From Actinomycetota bacterium (GTDB taxonomy: Bacteria; Actinomycetota; Actinomycetes; S36-B12), in NCBI GenBank assembly GCA_016717115.1, contig JADKGE010000003.1, positions 434,001 to 498,000 on the forward strand: DNA of 64,000 bases. Direction: 5' to 3'. The notes below the pieces were generated by a model. It did not search any database, was not told the DNA's origin, and saw only the letters and a program-made list of their open reading frames with translations. The stretch's first letter is position 1. Each line of letters begins with the position of its first letter. A program made the translations under genes and the position numbers. This document shows, piece by piece, positions 1 through 8,310 of the stretch.

Positions 1-848
1 CCCCGCCAGCCGAACTCGGGCCGGAGGCTGCGAAGGCTGTCCTGCAGGGCGGCCATCTCCGACTGCAGGCCGAGATCCTCGAGGGCTGCGGCCATGGCCT
101 CGGCCAGTTCGGCGCGCTGCTCCGGGCTCAGTGACTGCAGCATGCGCTGCATCGCCGCCGCGCGTCGGGCCAGGTCGTCGATGAACTCCTCAATGGTGTC
201 GGGCGCATGGGGGAAGAACTCCCGATGCTTGTCGACGAAGTCGCGGTACTCGTCGCTCACGTCCTCGCCACGCTGGTGGCGGTCGAGCATGTGGTTGAGG
301 TCGGTCATCATCTCCTTGAGTGCTGCCCGGCTCTCCGGCGACGACATGCTGTCGACGCCGTGGGTGAGCTCACGGAACTGCTGGTCGATGGCGTCGCGCT
401 GCAGGCGGTCCTTGATCCTCTCGAATGCCTCCCGCGCCTGGTCCGAGCGCCAGTCGTAGCTCGCCAGCTCCCGCACGGCCCGGCCGACGTCGTCGGGCAC
501 GTTGTCCAGAACCGCCTCGCGGAAGCGCGCATCGTCGGACGGATCGGGGAACAGCTCCGCCCGCTCGGCGTCGAGGGCCTCGTCGAGAAGGTCACGGAGG
601 TCCTGCAGGAGGCCGTCCATCTGTCCGCTTCGCGACAGCTGCTTGCGGCGCTGCCGCACCTGGCGGGCCAGATCCTCCAGCCCGCGCCGGCCCGACATCC
701 CCTCGCGGATCAGGTCGCGAAGGGCCTCGGAGAGGGTCTGCCCGCCGAGCACCCGGCGGGCGAGGTCGTCCACTCCGGCCGCGACATCGGGCGGCGCGGC
801 CAGGGGGTCCGGACCGTCGTTGAACCGTCCGTAGCGGAAGCCGGTCAT
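1..848 (-). CDS. VWA-domain protein, N-terminal 282 residues (runs off left edge)
   Basis: An open frame runs from ATG at 848 to the left edge, so only the N-terminal part is visible. It begins MTGFRYGRFNDGPDPLA and is rich in Arg, Asp and Leu helices. The stretch near the edge (LQDSLRSLRPEFGWRG) resembles the linker before the von Willebrand A domain in actinobacterial VWA proteins that pair with MoxR-like ATPases; the metal-binding VWA domain itself would lie outside the window. The start overlaps the stop of the AAA+ gene in an ATGA, so the two are co-translated. The family is thought to act with the ATPase as a chelatase-like or chaperone pair; the substrate is unknown. The family call rests on this short match and the partner. 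Confidence 0.65.
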   Translation of the reverse strand, partial: MTGFRYGRFNDGPDPLAAPPDVAAGVDDLARRVLGGQTLSEALRDLIREGMSGRRGLEDLARQVRQRRKQLSRSGQMDGLLQDLRDLLDEALDAERAELFPDPSDDARFREAVLDNVPDDVGRAVRELASYDWRSDQAREAFERIKDRLQRDAIDQQFRELTHGVDSMSSPESRAALKEMMTDLNHMLDRHQRGEDVSDEYRDFVDKHREFFPHAPDTIEEFIDDLARRAAAMQRMLQSLSPEQRAELAEAMAAALEDLGLQSEMAALQDSLRSLRPEFGWR

Positions 849-2269
849 GAACTGCCGTAGCGGCTGACGCCGCCGATCGAGTCCTTGTCGATACGCCGGG
901 TGAGCCACAGGCCCTCGACGGCGAACTCGATGCTCGCCGCGGCGAGCCCGGGCGACTCGGCCATGCCGGGCTCCAGCGTGCTCAGCAGGCGACCGAGGCC
1001 GTCGAGGGGGCCGAGTTCGGCGAGCAGCGTCGCGGCCGGCACGGAGTCGCCGGCGATCAGCGAGTTGCCGTCGTCGAACCAGGCGACGAACGTGGTGAGG
1101 ATCGGCCGCATCTCGGTATCGCCGAGGGCGGCCCGCCATGCGTCGGCCGTGGCTCGACGAGCCAGCAGTTGGAGGGTCTGCTCCTCCTGCCCCTCCTCGC
1201 TCACGTCGAACTCCACCTTGCCCCGCAGGGTCGGCACGACCCCAGCCAGATCACCGATGCGGGCCACCGCATCGGTCTCGCCGGACATCGCCGCGCGGCG
1301 CATCGCGGCGCCGGCCAGGGCCTCGACGCAGGCGATCGCGAAGCGGGCCGACACGCCGCTGCGCTGATCCACGGCGGGCGACTCCCGGACCTCGCGGGTG
1401 AACCTGGCCACCACGTCGAGAAGGTGGCGCGGCACGACCGCCTCGATGCTGGCCTCCTGGCGGATGAGCTCGGTCTCGGCCTCCAGGCTCACCGGGTAGT
1501 GCGTGCGGATCTCGGCACCGAACCGGTCCTTCAGCGGCGTGATGATGCGACCGCGGTTGGTGTAGTCCTCGGGGTTCGCGCTCGCCACCACCAGCAGGTC
1601 GAGGGGCAGGCGCAGCTGGTAGCCGCGCACCTGGATGTCGCGCTCCTCGAGGACGTTGAGCAGGGCCACCTGGATGCGCTCCGCCAGGTCGGGCAGCTCG
1701 TTGATCGCGAAGATGCCGCGGTTGGTGCGGGGGACCAGGCCGTAGTGGATGGTCTCGCTGTCACCCAGGCTGCGGCCTTCGGCGACCTTGACCGGATCGA
1801 CGTCGCCGACGAGGTCGCCCACCGAGGTGTCGGGCGTGGCGAGCTTCTCACCGAAGCGCTCGGTTCGGTGGCGCCAGGTCACCGGCAGCAGCTCCCCGAG
1901 CTCGATACCCAGGCGACGGCATCGGGCGCAGATCGGCTGCGTCGGGTCGTCGTTGATCTCGCAGCCCTCGACGACCGGGATCCAGTCGTCGAGCAGGCCG
2001 CTGAGGGAACGGATCAGGCGCGTCTTGCCCTGGCCGCGCTCGCCCAGGAGCACGACGTCGTGCCCGGCGAGCAGGGCCCTCTCGAGCTGGGGCCCGACGG
2101 TGTCCTCGAACCCGACGATCCCGGGGAACGTGGGCTGGCCGGCGCGCAGCCTGGCGAGCAGGTTGTCCTTGATCTCGGCCTTGACCGAGCGGGCCTCGTA
2201 GCCGGTCGCACGCAGGGCGGCCAGATCCGCGGGCAGATGGGCGGGGACGGCAGGAGCGAGGGAGGTCAC
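845..2269 (-). CDS. MoxR/magnesium-chelatase-like AAA+ ATPase
   Basis: 474 residues from GTG 2269. The open frame extends further upstream, but that part overlaps the DUF4307 gene and is Arg-rich nonsense, so the GTG giving VTSLAPAVPAHLPADL is preferred. Walker A is GERGQGKT at about residues 76-83. A later segment (INELPDLAERIQVALLNVLEE, then VVASANPEDY) is the Walker B/sensor region typical of magnesium chelatase subunit I-type ATPases. A Cys-containing insert (CEINDDPTQPICARC) follows Walker A and could bind metal, which is inference. It is coupled by ATGA to the VWA gene downstream. Likely role: ATP-driven remodelling of an unknown metalloprotein or complex with the VWA partner, in the cytoplasm. 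Confidence 0.8.
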   Translation of the reverse strand: MTSLAPAVPAHLPADLAALRATGYEARSVKAEIKDNLLARLRAGQPTFPGIVGFEDTVGPQLERALLAGHDVVLLGERGQGKTRLIRSLSGLLDDWIPVVEGCEINDDPTQPICARCRRLGIELGELLPVTWRHRTERFGEKLATPDTSVGDLVGDVDPVKVAEGRSLGDSETIHYGLVPRTNRGIFAINELPDLAERIQVALLNVLEERDIQVRGYQLRLPLDLLVVASANPEDYTNRGRIITPLKDRFGAEIRTHYPVSLEAETELIRQEASIEAVVPRHLLDVVARFTREVRESPAVDQRSGVSARFAIACVEALAGAAMRRAAMSGETDAVARIGDLAGVVPTLRGKVEFDVSEEGQEEQTLQLLARRATADAWRAALGDTEMRPILTTFVAWFDDGNSLIAGDSVPAATLLAELGPLDGLGRLLSTLEPGMAESPGLAAASIEFAVEGLWLTRRIDKDSIGGVSRYGSS

Positions 2270-2331
2270 CCGCCTGAAGGTACGTCCAAGTCGGGCAAAG
2301 CGCGAGGGGGTCAGCCCTGAGCGGACATGGG

Positions 2332-2814
2332 TCAGGGGGCGTAGGGCTGGTCCGGGGGGACCACCCCCGGCGGGAACTGCGGGCCCGGCACCCGCGGCGC
2401 CTCGCCGGTGGCGCAGCCGAGCAGTTCGGCGGTGTAGGCGGGCGCCAGCGTGCGCAGGGCATACGTCGTGATGATGACGTCGTCGGAACTGCCGGCGGGG
2501 ATGGTGAGGATGCCGTACCCGACGTCGATGCGGTTCTCGTCCTGAGCACGGACCACGCACACCACCTCGTCGGCACGGTCGGTCACCACCTGGAACGTCA
2601 CGTCGACCCGATCCGGACCGACGGCGTTCCACTCGATCAGGCGCGTCTGCGTCTCGTTCGAGGCGGTGAGCCCTCGCGCGACGAAGAAGAGGGCACCGAC
2701 GAAGACCACGATGATCGCGGCGACCCCGATCGAGCGCCCGATGGGCCGCCGATCGAGCCCGTAGCGGGACTGCATCGCCGGAGTCAGTTGGTCCCGAGTG
2801 AAGGGCGTGGGCAC
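2332..2814 (-). CDS. DUF4307 family membrane protein
   Basis: 160 residues from GTG 2814 (VPTPFTRDQLTPAMQSRYG). There is one transmembrane helix near residues 25-48 (SIGVAAIIVVFVGALFFVARG) followed by an extracytoplasmic domain of about 110 residues. This layout and the N-terminal RYG motif match DUF4307, a family commonly next to mca in Actinobacteria. The start lies 20 bases from the divergent mca start, so the two genes share a very short promoter region. Function is unknown. A longer open frame upstream overlaps mca and was not used. Confidence 0.75.
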   Translation of the reverse strand: MPTPFTRDQLTPAMQSRYGLDRRPIGRSIGVAAIIVVFVGALFFVARGLTASNETQTRLIEWNAVGPDRVDVTFQVVTDRADEVVCVVRAQDENRIDVGYGILTIPAGSSDDVIITTYALRTLAPAYTAELLGCATGEAPRVPGPQFPPGVVPPDQPYAP

Positions 2815-2833
2815 GTGGTGGAGACTATCCCTC

Positions 2834-3709
2834 GTGACGACCCCCCTTCGACTCATGGCAGTGCACGCACACCCGGACGACGAGTCCAGCAAGGGCGCGG
2901 CCACGATCGCGCGCTACGTCGCTGAGGGCGTCGAGGTGATGGTCGTGACCTGCACCGGCGGCGAGCGCGGCGACGTGCTCAATCCCGCGGCCCAGGCCGA
3001 CGTCGACGAGCGGGGTCTGCTCGCCGTGCGTCGAGACGAGATGGCCCGCGCGGCGGCGATCCTCGGGGTGCGGCACGCCTGGCTCGGGTTCGAGGACTCC
3101 GGCTTCCCCGACGGTGACCCCCGGCCGCCCCTTCCCGCTGGGTGCTTCGCCGACCTGCCGGTCGAGGACACCCTGCCTCCCCTGGTCGCCCTCATCCGCG
3201 AGTTCCGGCCCCAGGTGGTCACGACGTACGACGAGAACGGCGGCTATCCGCATCCCGACCACATCCGCACCCACGAGACGACCATGGCGGCGGTCGAGGC
3301 GGCGGCCGACCCCGAACGGTTCCCAGGCGTCGGCGGCGAGCCGTGGCAGGTCGCGAAGGTCTACTACAACCAGCAGTTCACGCGCGCGCGAGTCGAAGCC
3401 CTGCATCTCGCGATGATCGACGCCGACCTCGACTCGCCGTACCACGACTGGATCAAGAACTGGGACAGTCGCCCCGACGAGTCCCATCGCATCACCACGC
3501 GCGTGGACGCTGCGCCCTGGTTCGAGGTTCGCGACGAGGCTCTGCTGGCGCACCGCACCCAGATCGATCCCACGGGACTGTGGTTCGCAGTGCCCTTGGC
3601 GTTCCAGCGGGAGATCTGGCCCTCAGAGGACTTCGAGCTGGCCCAGTCGACCATTCCCACGAACCTCCCGGAGGACGACCTGTTCGCCGGCCTGCGAGAG
3701 GACGCCTGA
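2834..3709 (+). CDS. mca: Mycothiol S-conjugate amidase
   Basis: 291 residues from GTG 2834. The N-terminal AHPDDE motif and the later HPDHIR motif supply the zinc ligands and catalytic Asp of the PIG-L/LmbE deacetylase fold. Length and the tail (WFAVPLAFQREIWPSEDFELAQS) fit Mca rather than the deacetylase MshB. Mca cleaves mycothiol S-conjugates to a mercapturic acid for export and glucosamine-inositol, a cytosolic detoxification step found in mycothiol-producing Actinobacteria. It starts a coupled plus-strand run: its TGA overlaps the next ATG. The longer upstream open frame overlaps the divergent gene, so the GTG was chosen. Confidence 0.9.
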   Translation: MTTPLRLMAVHAHPDDESSKGAATIARYVAEGVEVMVVTCTGGERGDVLNPAAQADVDERGLLAVRRDEMARAAAILGVRHAWLGFEDSGFPDGDPRPPLPAGCFADLPVEDTLPPLVALIREFRPQVVTTYDENGGYPHPDHIRTHETTMAAVEAAADPERFPGVGGEPWQVAKVYYNQQFTRARVEALHLAMIDADLDSPYHDWIKNWDSRPDESHRITTRVDAAPWFEVRDEALLAHRTQIDPTGLWFAVPLAFQREIWPSEDFELAQSTIPTNLPEDDLFAGLREDA

Positions 3710-4002
3710 TGCTCGGCCCCACCACTGTCCTGCTTGCGTCCGTGGTCCTCGACACCACCGATGAGCAGCAGACCGAGATCTCGCGGCTGATCGACGACGC
3801 CGGCCCGATCGCCGGCCTGTTCGTGCTGGTGCTCGGCATCGCGCTGTTCCTGCTGTGGCGTTCGATGAGCAAGCAGCTCAAGCGCATCGACCCGGCCCTG
3901 CCGGCCGGCCCCGACGAGCGAGAGCAGCAGTTCGACGCCGAACTGACCGAGCGCGCGGTCCAGCGCGGTGAGGACGCGGGGGATGAGTCGCCCCGAGCCT
4001 AG
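3709..4002 (+). CDS. Small single-pass membrane protein
   Basis: 97 residues; its ATG overlaps the mca stop (TGATG), so it is translationally coupled. It has a hydrophobic N-terminus, an acidic stretch, one clear membrane helix (IAGLFVLVLGIALFLLWRSM, about residues 33-52) and a charged, acidic C-terminal tail. Similar small proteins follow mca in other Actinobacteria. No catalytic motif is seen and the function is unknown. Its 3' end overlaps the start of the SURF1-like gene by 20 bases. Confidence 0.7.
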   Translation: MLGPTTVLLASVVLDTTDEQQTEISRLIDDAGPIAGLFVLVLGIALFLLWRSMSKQLKRIDPALPAGPDEREQQFDAELTERAVQRGEDAGDESPRA

Positions 4003-4747
4003 GTCGGTCCTGCGCCTTGCTCTCACGCCCAGGTGGTTGGTCGCCGCGGCGCTGATGGTGCTGTTCGTCGTGGCCGCCGTGTTCCTCGGCCGCTGGCAGT
4101 GGGAGCGGACGCAGTCGATCCTGGTCGCCGAGCGGGCCGCCATCTCCGAGGCGATCCCGATCGAAGAGGTCCTCGGTGCCGACGCCAACCCGCCGACGGC
4201 CGTCCCCGACGAGGGCATCGGCCGGCCGGTGACCTTGAGCGGGCGGTACGAGCCGGCGATGCAGGTGGCGGTGACGAACCGCGAGCACGAGGGTCGGCCG
4301 GGTGTGTGGATCGTCACCGGGCTGCGCCTGCCGGACGGCCGGATCGCCGCGGTGCTGCGCGGCTGGCTCGAGACGCCCGAGGGTGCCGCCGCCGTGGCGC
4401 CCACCGGACCGGTCGCCGTGAGCGGCATCCTGCAGCCCGACGAGACCTTCTACGCGGATGCCGCCTCGACCCCCGGAACCGTCGCGGCGATCGACCACGC
4501 TCGGCTGGCTGACCTGTGGCAGGAACCGCTCCTGCCCGGCTTCACGGTGCTCGAGGCGCAGGAGCCGTCCCTCTCGCCCGCGCCTGTCCCCGTCCTGCCC
4601 ACCGTCCAGACCGCGGATGTGCCGTTCCCGCTGCAGAACTTCGCCTACGCGTTCCAGTGGTGGATCTTCGCCCTGTTCGCGATGGTCGTGTACGCGCGAT
4701 GGCTGTACGTGGACGCGCAGGGGGTCCACTACGGTGAGGGATCATGA
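3983..4747 (+). CDS. SURF1 family cytochrome oxidase assembly protein
   Basis: 254 residues from ATG 3983 (MSRPEPRSVLRLALTPRWL). Two membrane helices flank a periplasmic domain: the first (LVAAALMVLFVVAAVFLGRWQWER) carries the family signature GRWQWER, the second is near the C-terminus (FAYAFQWWIFALFAMVVYARW). SURF1/Shy1 proteins assist assembly of haem-copper oxidase. An alternative GTG start at 3968 would add five residues. The stop overlaps the PfkB kinase start in an ATGA, giving tight coupling. Confidence 0.88.
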   Translation: MSRPEPRSVLRLALTPRWLVAAALMVLFVVAAVFLGRWQWERTQSILVAERAAISEAIPIEEVLGADANPPTAVPDEGIGRPVTLSGRYEPAMQVAVTNREHEGRPGVWIVTGLRLPDGRIAAVLRGWLETPEGAAAVAPTGPVAVSGILQPDETFYADAASTPGTVAAIDHARLADLWQEPLLPGFTVLEAQEPSLSPAPVPVLPTVQTADVPFPLQNFAYAFQWWIFALFAMVVYARWLYVDAQGVHYGEGS

Positions 4748-5664
4748 TCACGGTCATCGGGGAAGCCCTCGTCGACGTCATCGTCGACACGCAGGGCGAG
4801 GTCACGTCGGTCGTCGGCGGGGCGCCGCTCAACACCGCTCGCACGGTCGCTCGGCTGGGCCTGCCGGCCACCTTCCTCGGCGGTGTCTCCACCGACGCGT
4901 TCGGACGACGGATCATGGGCCTGCTGCAGGCAGACGGGGTCACGCTGGGCCTGGGTCACCAGGTGCCGGAGCCGACCACGCTGGCGATCGCGCAGATCGA
5001 CGAGGACGGCGCGGCCACCTATCGGTTCCTCATGGAGGGCACCTCGGCGGCCGCGGTCACTCCCGAGATGGCGCTGGCCCACATGAGCACCGACTGCAGC
5101 GTGATCCACGTCGGCACCCTTGGACTGGTGCTGCAGCCCCTCGCCGATGCGTCGGTAGCCGTCGTGGCCCACGCGGCCGACGACCAGCTGGTCATGGTCG
5201 ATCCCAACTGCCGGCCCAGCGTCATGACGTCCTCCCCGGTGTTCCGGGGCGCCCTGAACTCCGTCCTCAAGCGTGCCGATCTCGTCAAGGTGAGTGGCGA
5301 CGATCTCCAGTTCCTCTTCCCCGGCGTCGATGCCCTCGAGGCCGCCGTCCTCCTCCAGGTCGAGACCGGTGCCGTCGTGCTCTTCACCGACGGTGCCAAC
5401 GCCGTGCACGTCATCGACACGGACATCGACGTCGTTCTGGACGTGCCACGGGTGCCGGTGGTCGACACGGTCGGGGCGGGCGACTCCTTCAGCGGCGGCT
5501 TCCTCGCCCATTGGGTGCACAACAACCTCCACCGTGACGATGTGCACGACCTCGACCATGTCGTCGCGGCCGCCAAGTTCGGCATCGCGGTGGCCGGCAT
5601 CACGTGCCAGCGGGCGGGCGCGAACCCGCCGCACGCCAACGAGGTACCGGGAGGTTGGGCGTGA
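4744..5664 (+). CDS. PfkB family carbohydrate kinase (fructokinase-like)
   Basis: 306 residues. The ribokinase/PfkB fold is shown by the N-terminal GGAPLNTARTVARLG, which binds sugar, and the C-terminal DTVGAGDSFSGGF, which holds the catalytic Asp and anion hole. The spacing and N-terminal GEALVDVIVD resemble bacterial fructokinases, but the sugar cannot be fixed from sequence. It is cytosolic and coupled to the SURF1 gene upstream (ATGA) and the DUF3817 gene downstream (GTGA). A sugar kinase in this otherwise membrane/redox run has no obvious functional link. Confidence 0.85.
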   Translation: MITVIGEALVDVIVDTQGEVTSVVGGAPLNTARTVARLGLPATFLGGVSTDAFGRRIMGLLQADGVTLGLGHQVPEPTTLAIAQIDEDGAATYRFLMEGTSAAAVTPEMALAHMSTDCSVIHVGTLGLVLQPLADASVAVVAHAADDQLVMVDPNCRPSVMTSSPVFRGALNSVLKRADLVKVSGDDLQFLFPGVDALEAAVLLQVETGAVVLFTDGANAVHVIDTDIDVVLDVPRVPVVDTVGAGDSFSGGFLAHWVHNNLHRDDVHDLDHVVAAAKFGIAVAGITCQRAGANPPHANEVPGGWA

Positions 5665-5990
5665 AGGGTGCGCTCCTGCGCTACCGGGTCATGGCGTACG
5701 TCACGGGCGTCGTGCTTGCGACGGCGTTCATCTGGCTCGTGGTCGGCCGGATCTTCCTCGACTACGGAAACCCCGACGCTCGACCGGCGTTGTACGGCTA
5801 CCTGTGGATCGCGCACGGCTGGCTGTATTTCCTCTACCTGGTCACCGGCGTCGATCTGGCCTTCCGGGTGCGCTACAGCGTCGTGCGGACACTGGGCATC
5901 CTCATTGCGGGCACCATCCCGTTCATGTCCTTCGTAGCCGAGTACTACGTGCACAAGGACGTCGTCGCTCGAGGTCTGGTCACCGACTGA
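5661..5990 (+). CDS. DUF3817 integral membrane protein
   Basis: 109 residues from GTG 5661, overlapping the kinase stop in a GTGA. Three or four hydrophobic helices fill the protein (VMAYVTGVVLATAFIWLVVG, LWIAHGWLYFLYLVTGVDLA, LGILIAGTIPFMSFVAEYYV). The motifs AHGWLYFLYL and PFMSFVAEYYVHK are typical of DUF3817 (YdzA-like) proteins. Function is unknown. It is the last gene of the coupled run that starts at mca. Confidence 0.82.
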   Translation: MKGALLRYRVMAYVTGVVLATAFIWLVVGRIFLDYGNPDARPALYGYLWIAHGWLYFLYLVTGVDLAFRVRYSVVRTLGILIAGTIPFMSFVAEYYVHKDVVARGLVTD

Positions 5991-6121
5991 CGGAGGGCAT
6001 CGGGCTCGGTTGATGCCGGGCTCGGGCTCCGCGCCGCACATGTCGCAGTCGGCTGACAACCGTTGCGGTTGCTGTGGATTTCGCTGGATGGGATGTCAGA
6101 GGGTCCTCGTAGTGTGAGCTC

Positions 6122-7612
6122 ATGGAATCGAGGGCTGGGGTCGCGGTTGTGGCGCCGGATCGGGTGGTGGATGACCCGGTCTTGGTCGACTTTGTCGATG
6201 GCCTGACCCCTGGTGGGCTGCTGGGGATGCTGGCGGGGATGCGGCCGAGCGCGCTGGTGCTGGACGCGCTGATGACGATCGACCGGGCTGCCCTGTCGGA
6301 TGTGGATGCGGTGGCATTCCTGCAGGTCCATCAGCGGGTCGCCGCCTGGTGGGCCGCGGTGGGGCTGGAGGCGGTCATCCCGGCGGCAGCGGCGGAGCCG
6401 CTGGTCGAGGAGTTCACCCTCCTGGTGCCGGGCTCGGACGAGGAGCGCAGGATCCGGATCGCGGACGTGCGCCGCGAGGAGCTCGGGGCGGCGCTGCGGC
6501 TGCCCGCCGCGACGGCGCAGGACCGCATCGACACCGCCCGGCTCCTGGCCGGTCCCCTCGCGGCGACCGCGGCTGCCCTGGCGGCGGGGGAGGTCACCGA
6601 CCGGCACGTCGCGGTGATCGTGGAGGCCGCGGGCCGGCTGCCGGGCCGGGGGATGCGCGACGACACCGAGCGGGCCACGTTCACAGCCGCCTGCGCGGAC
6701 CTGCAGGCCCGGGTGCTGCCGACCGCGCGGAAGGCCACCGTGTCGATGACCCGGGCGGCGGCGCGGAGGGCGGTGCTGGCGATCGACGCGGCCGGGGAAC
6801 GCCGCCGCCGAAGGGAGGCTCGCTGCACCCGCGACGTGTACGTGTGCGATGAGCTCGACGGGATCTCGACGTTGATCGCCCGGATGAGCACCGAGGCCGC
6901 CCACGCCGTCATGACGGCCGTGGACGCCCTGGCCCACGACGACCGGTTCACCCCCACCACCGACGGCTATGGCCCCGCCGAGGGCAGCGCGTCGGCGACG
7001 ATGGGCGAGCGGCGGGTGGAGGCGCTGGCCGCGCTGGTCCTCCGCGCCCACGCTGCCAGTTGTGTCAACAACGACGGTGGCGAGCGCGGCGGATCCGGCG
7101 AGGTCCCGGCCCCGCAGGTCCGGGCGCACCTCGACCTGGTGATCGACCTGCCCACCCTGCTCGATCTGGCCGCGGGTGTCACCGGTGGTGTCGTGGAGTT
7201 GCGGGGGTCCGGGCCGGTCAGCGCCGACGTGGTCGGCGACCTGCTCGCCGACCCCGAGGTGGCCGTGACGATGCGGCGGCTGGTCACCGACCCCGTCACC
7301 GGGCACCTGCTCGACTACGGCCGCCGGGTCTACGCCGTCCCGCAGCGGCTGCGGGACTTCATCGTGGCCCGCGACCGGGTCTGCCGGTTCCCCGGCTGCC
7401 GCCGCGCCGCCGCCCGCTCCCAGATCGACCACGCCCACGCCTGGAACGACGGCGGCGACACCTCACCAGGCAACCTCGGCGCCCTCTGCGTGCGCCACCA
7501 CCAGCTCAAGACCCACACCGGCTGGAGGATCACCGACAGCCGACCCGACGGATCCTGCACCTGGACCTCACCCCACGGCCGCGTCTACGAACACGAACCT
7601 CCACCCGTCTAG
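6122..7612 (+). CDS. DUF222 / HNH endonuclease protein (13E12 repeat family)
   Basis: 496 residues from ATG 6122. Residues up to about 380 form the DUF222 region. The C-terminal HNH nuclease domain shows CRFPGC, then QIDHAHAWNDGGDTSPGNL and CVRHH, which give the zinc Cys/His set and catalytic His. This family is multi-copy in many Actinobacteria (the M. tuberculosis 13E12 repeat proteins) and is often near mobile DNA, but no recombinase or repeat is visible here. It stands alone after a 131-base gap and converges with ung. The biological target is unknown. Confidence 0.88.
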   Translation: MESRAGVAVVAPDRVVDDPVLVDFVDGLTPGGLLGMLAGMRPSALVLDALMTIDRAALSDVDAVAFLQVHQRVAAWWAAVGLEAVIPAAAAEPLVEEFTLLVPGSDEERRIRIADVRREELGAALRLPAATAQDRIDTARLLAGPLAATAAALAAGEVTDRHVAVIVEAAGRLPGRGMRDDTERATFTAACADLQARVLPTARKATVSMTRAAARRAVLAIDAAGERRRRREARCTRDVYVCDELDGISTLIARMSTEAAHAVMTAVDALAHDDRFTPTTDGYGPAEGSASATMGERRVEALAALVLRAHAASCVNNDGGERGGSGEVPAPQVRAHLDLVIDLPTLLDLAAGVTGGVVELRGSGPVSADVVGDLLADPEVAVTMRRLVTDPVTGHLLDYGRRVYAVPQRLRDFIVARDRVCRFPGCRRAAARSQIDHAHAWNDGGDTSPGNLGALCVRHHQLKTHTGWRITDSRPDGSCTWTSPHGRVYEHEPPPV

Positions 7613-7623
7613 ATGCAGACCCG

Positions 7624-8301
7624 CTAGGGCAGCGTCCAGTCGACGGGGTCGGCGCCGAGCTCGTCGAGCAGCGCGTTCGCTCGGCTGAACGGACGCGATC
7701 CGACGAAGCCGCGGTCGGCCGACATGGGACTCGGATGAGCGCTGGCGATCACCGGAACGTCCGGCAGCTGGGGCACAAGCGATTGGGCATCGCGGCCCCA
7801 CAGGATGGCGACGAGGGGTGCATCCGGTCGGGCGACGAGTGCATCGATCGCGGCGCCGGTGATCTCCTCCCAGCCGATGCCGCGGTGACTGCCCGAATCC
7901 CCCAGCCGAACGGTGAGCACTCTGTTGAGGAGCATGATCCCGTTGCGGGTCCATGGCGTCAGGTCACCCGAGGTCGGCGCCGCCACGCCGATGTCGTCCC
8001 TGAGCTCGCGGAAGATGTTCTGCAGGCTGCGGGGCAGCGGGCGAACATCGGGTGCGACGGAGAAGGACAGCCCGACGGCGTGACCCGGTGTCGGATAGGG
8101 GTCCTGGCCCACGATGAGCACCTGCACCTCGTCGAGTGGCTGGCTGAACGCCCGGAGGATGTTGGCTCCGCTCGGCCCCCAGGGCCGCCGGGCCGCCGTC
8201 TCCTCGCGCAGGAACGCGCCGATGCCGGTCAGGGTGGGCTGCAGAGGGGCAAGGGCGGGCACCCAGCTGGGATCGACGAGCTCCTCGATTGACGTGGCCA
8301 C
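7624..8301 (-). CDS. ung: Uracil-DNA glycosylase, family 1
   Basis: 225 residues. GQDPYPTPGHAVGLSFS is the water-activating motif, with the form seen in other actinobacterial enzymes. LLNRVLTVR and the C-terminal HPSPMSADRGFVGSRPFSRAN leucine-loop region complete the active site. The enzyme removes uracil from DNA to start base excision repair in the cytoplasm. It lies nine bases from modC on the same strand and could be read through from the molybdate operon. Confidence 0.95.
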   Translation of the reverse strand: MATSIEELVDPSWVPALAPLQPTLTGIGAFLREETAARRPWGPSGANILRAFSQPLDEVQVLIVGQDPYPTPGHAVGLSFSVAPDVRPLPRSLQNIFRELRDDIGVAAPTSGDLTPWTRNGIMLLNRVLTVRLGDSGSHRGIGWEEITGAAIDALVARPDAPLVAILWGRDAQSLVPQLPDVPVIASAHPSPMSADRGFVGSRPFSRANALLDELGADPVDWTLP

Positions 8302-8310
8302 CGCCCGACC

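Noticed and set aside
6122..7612. DUF222/HNH gene as evidence of a mobile element here
   Set aside because: No recombinase, flanking repeats or target duplication was seen; the family is widely dispersed in actinobacterial chromosomes.
7624..8301. GQDPYP instead of GQDPYH in uracil-DNA glycosylase as an unusual active site
   Set aside because: This form is normal in actinobacterial family 1 enzymes.
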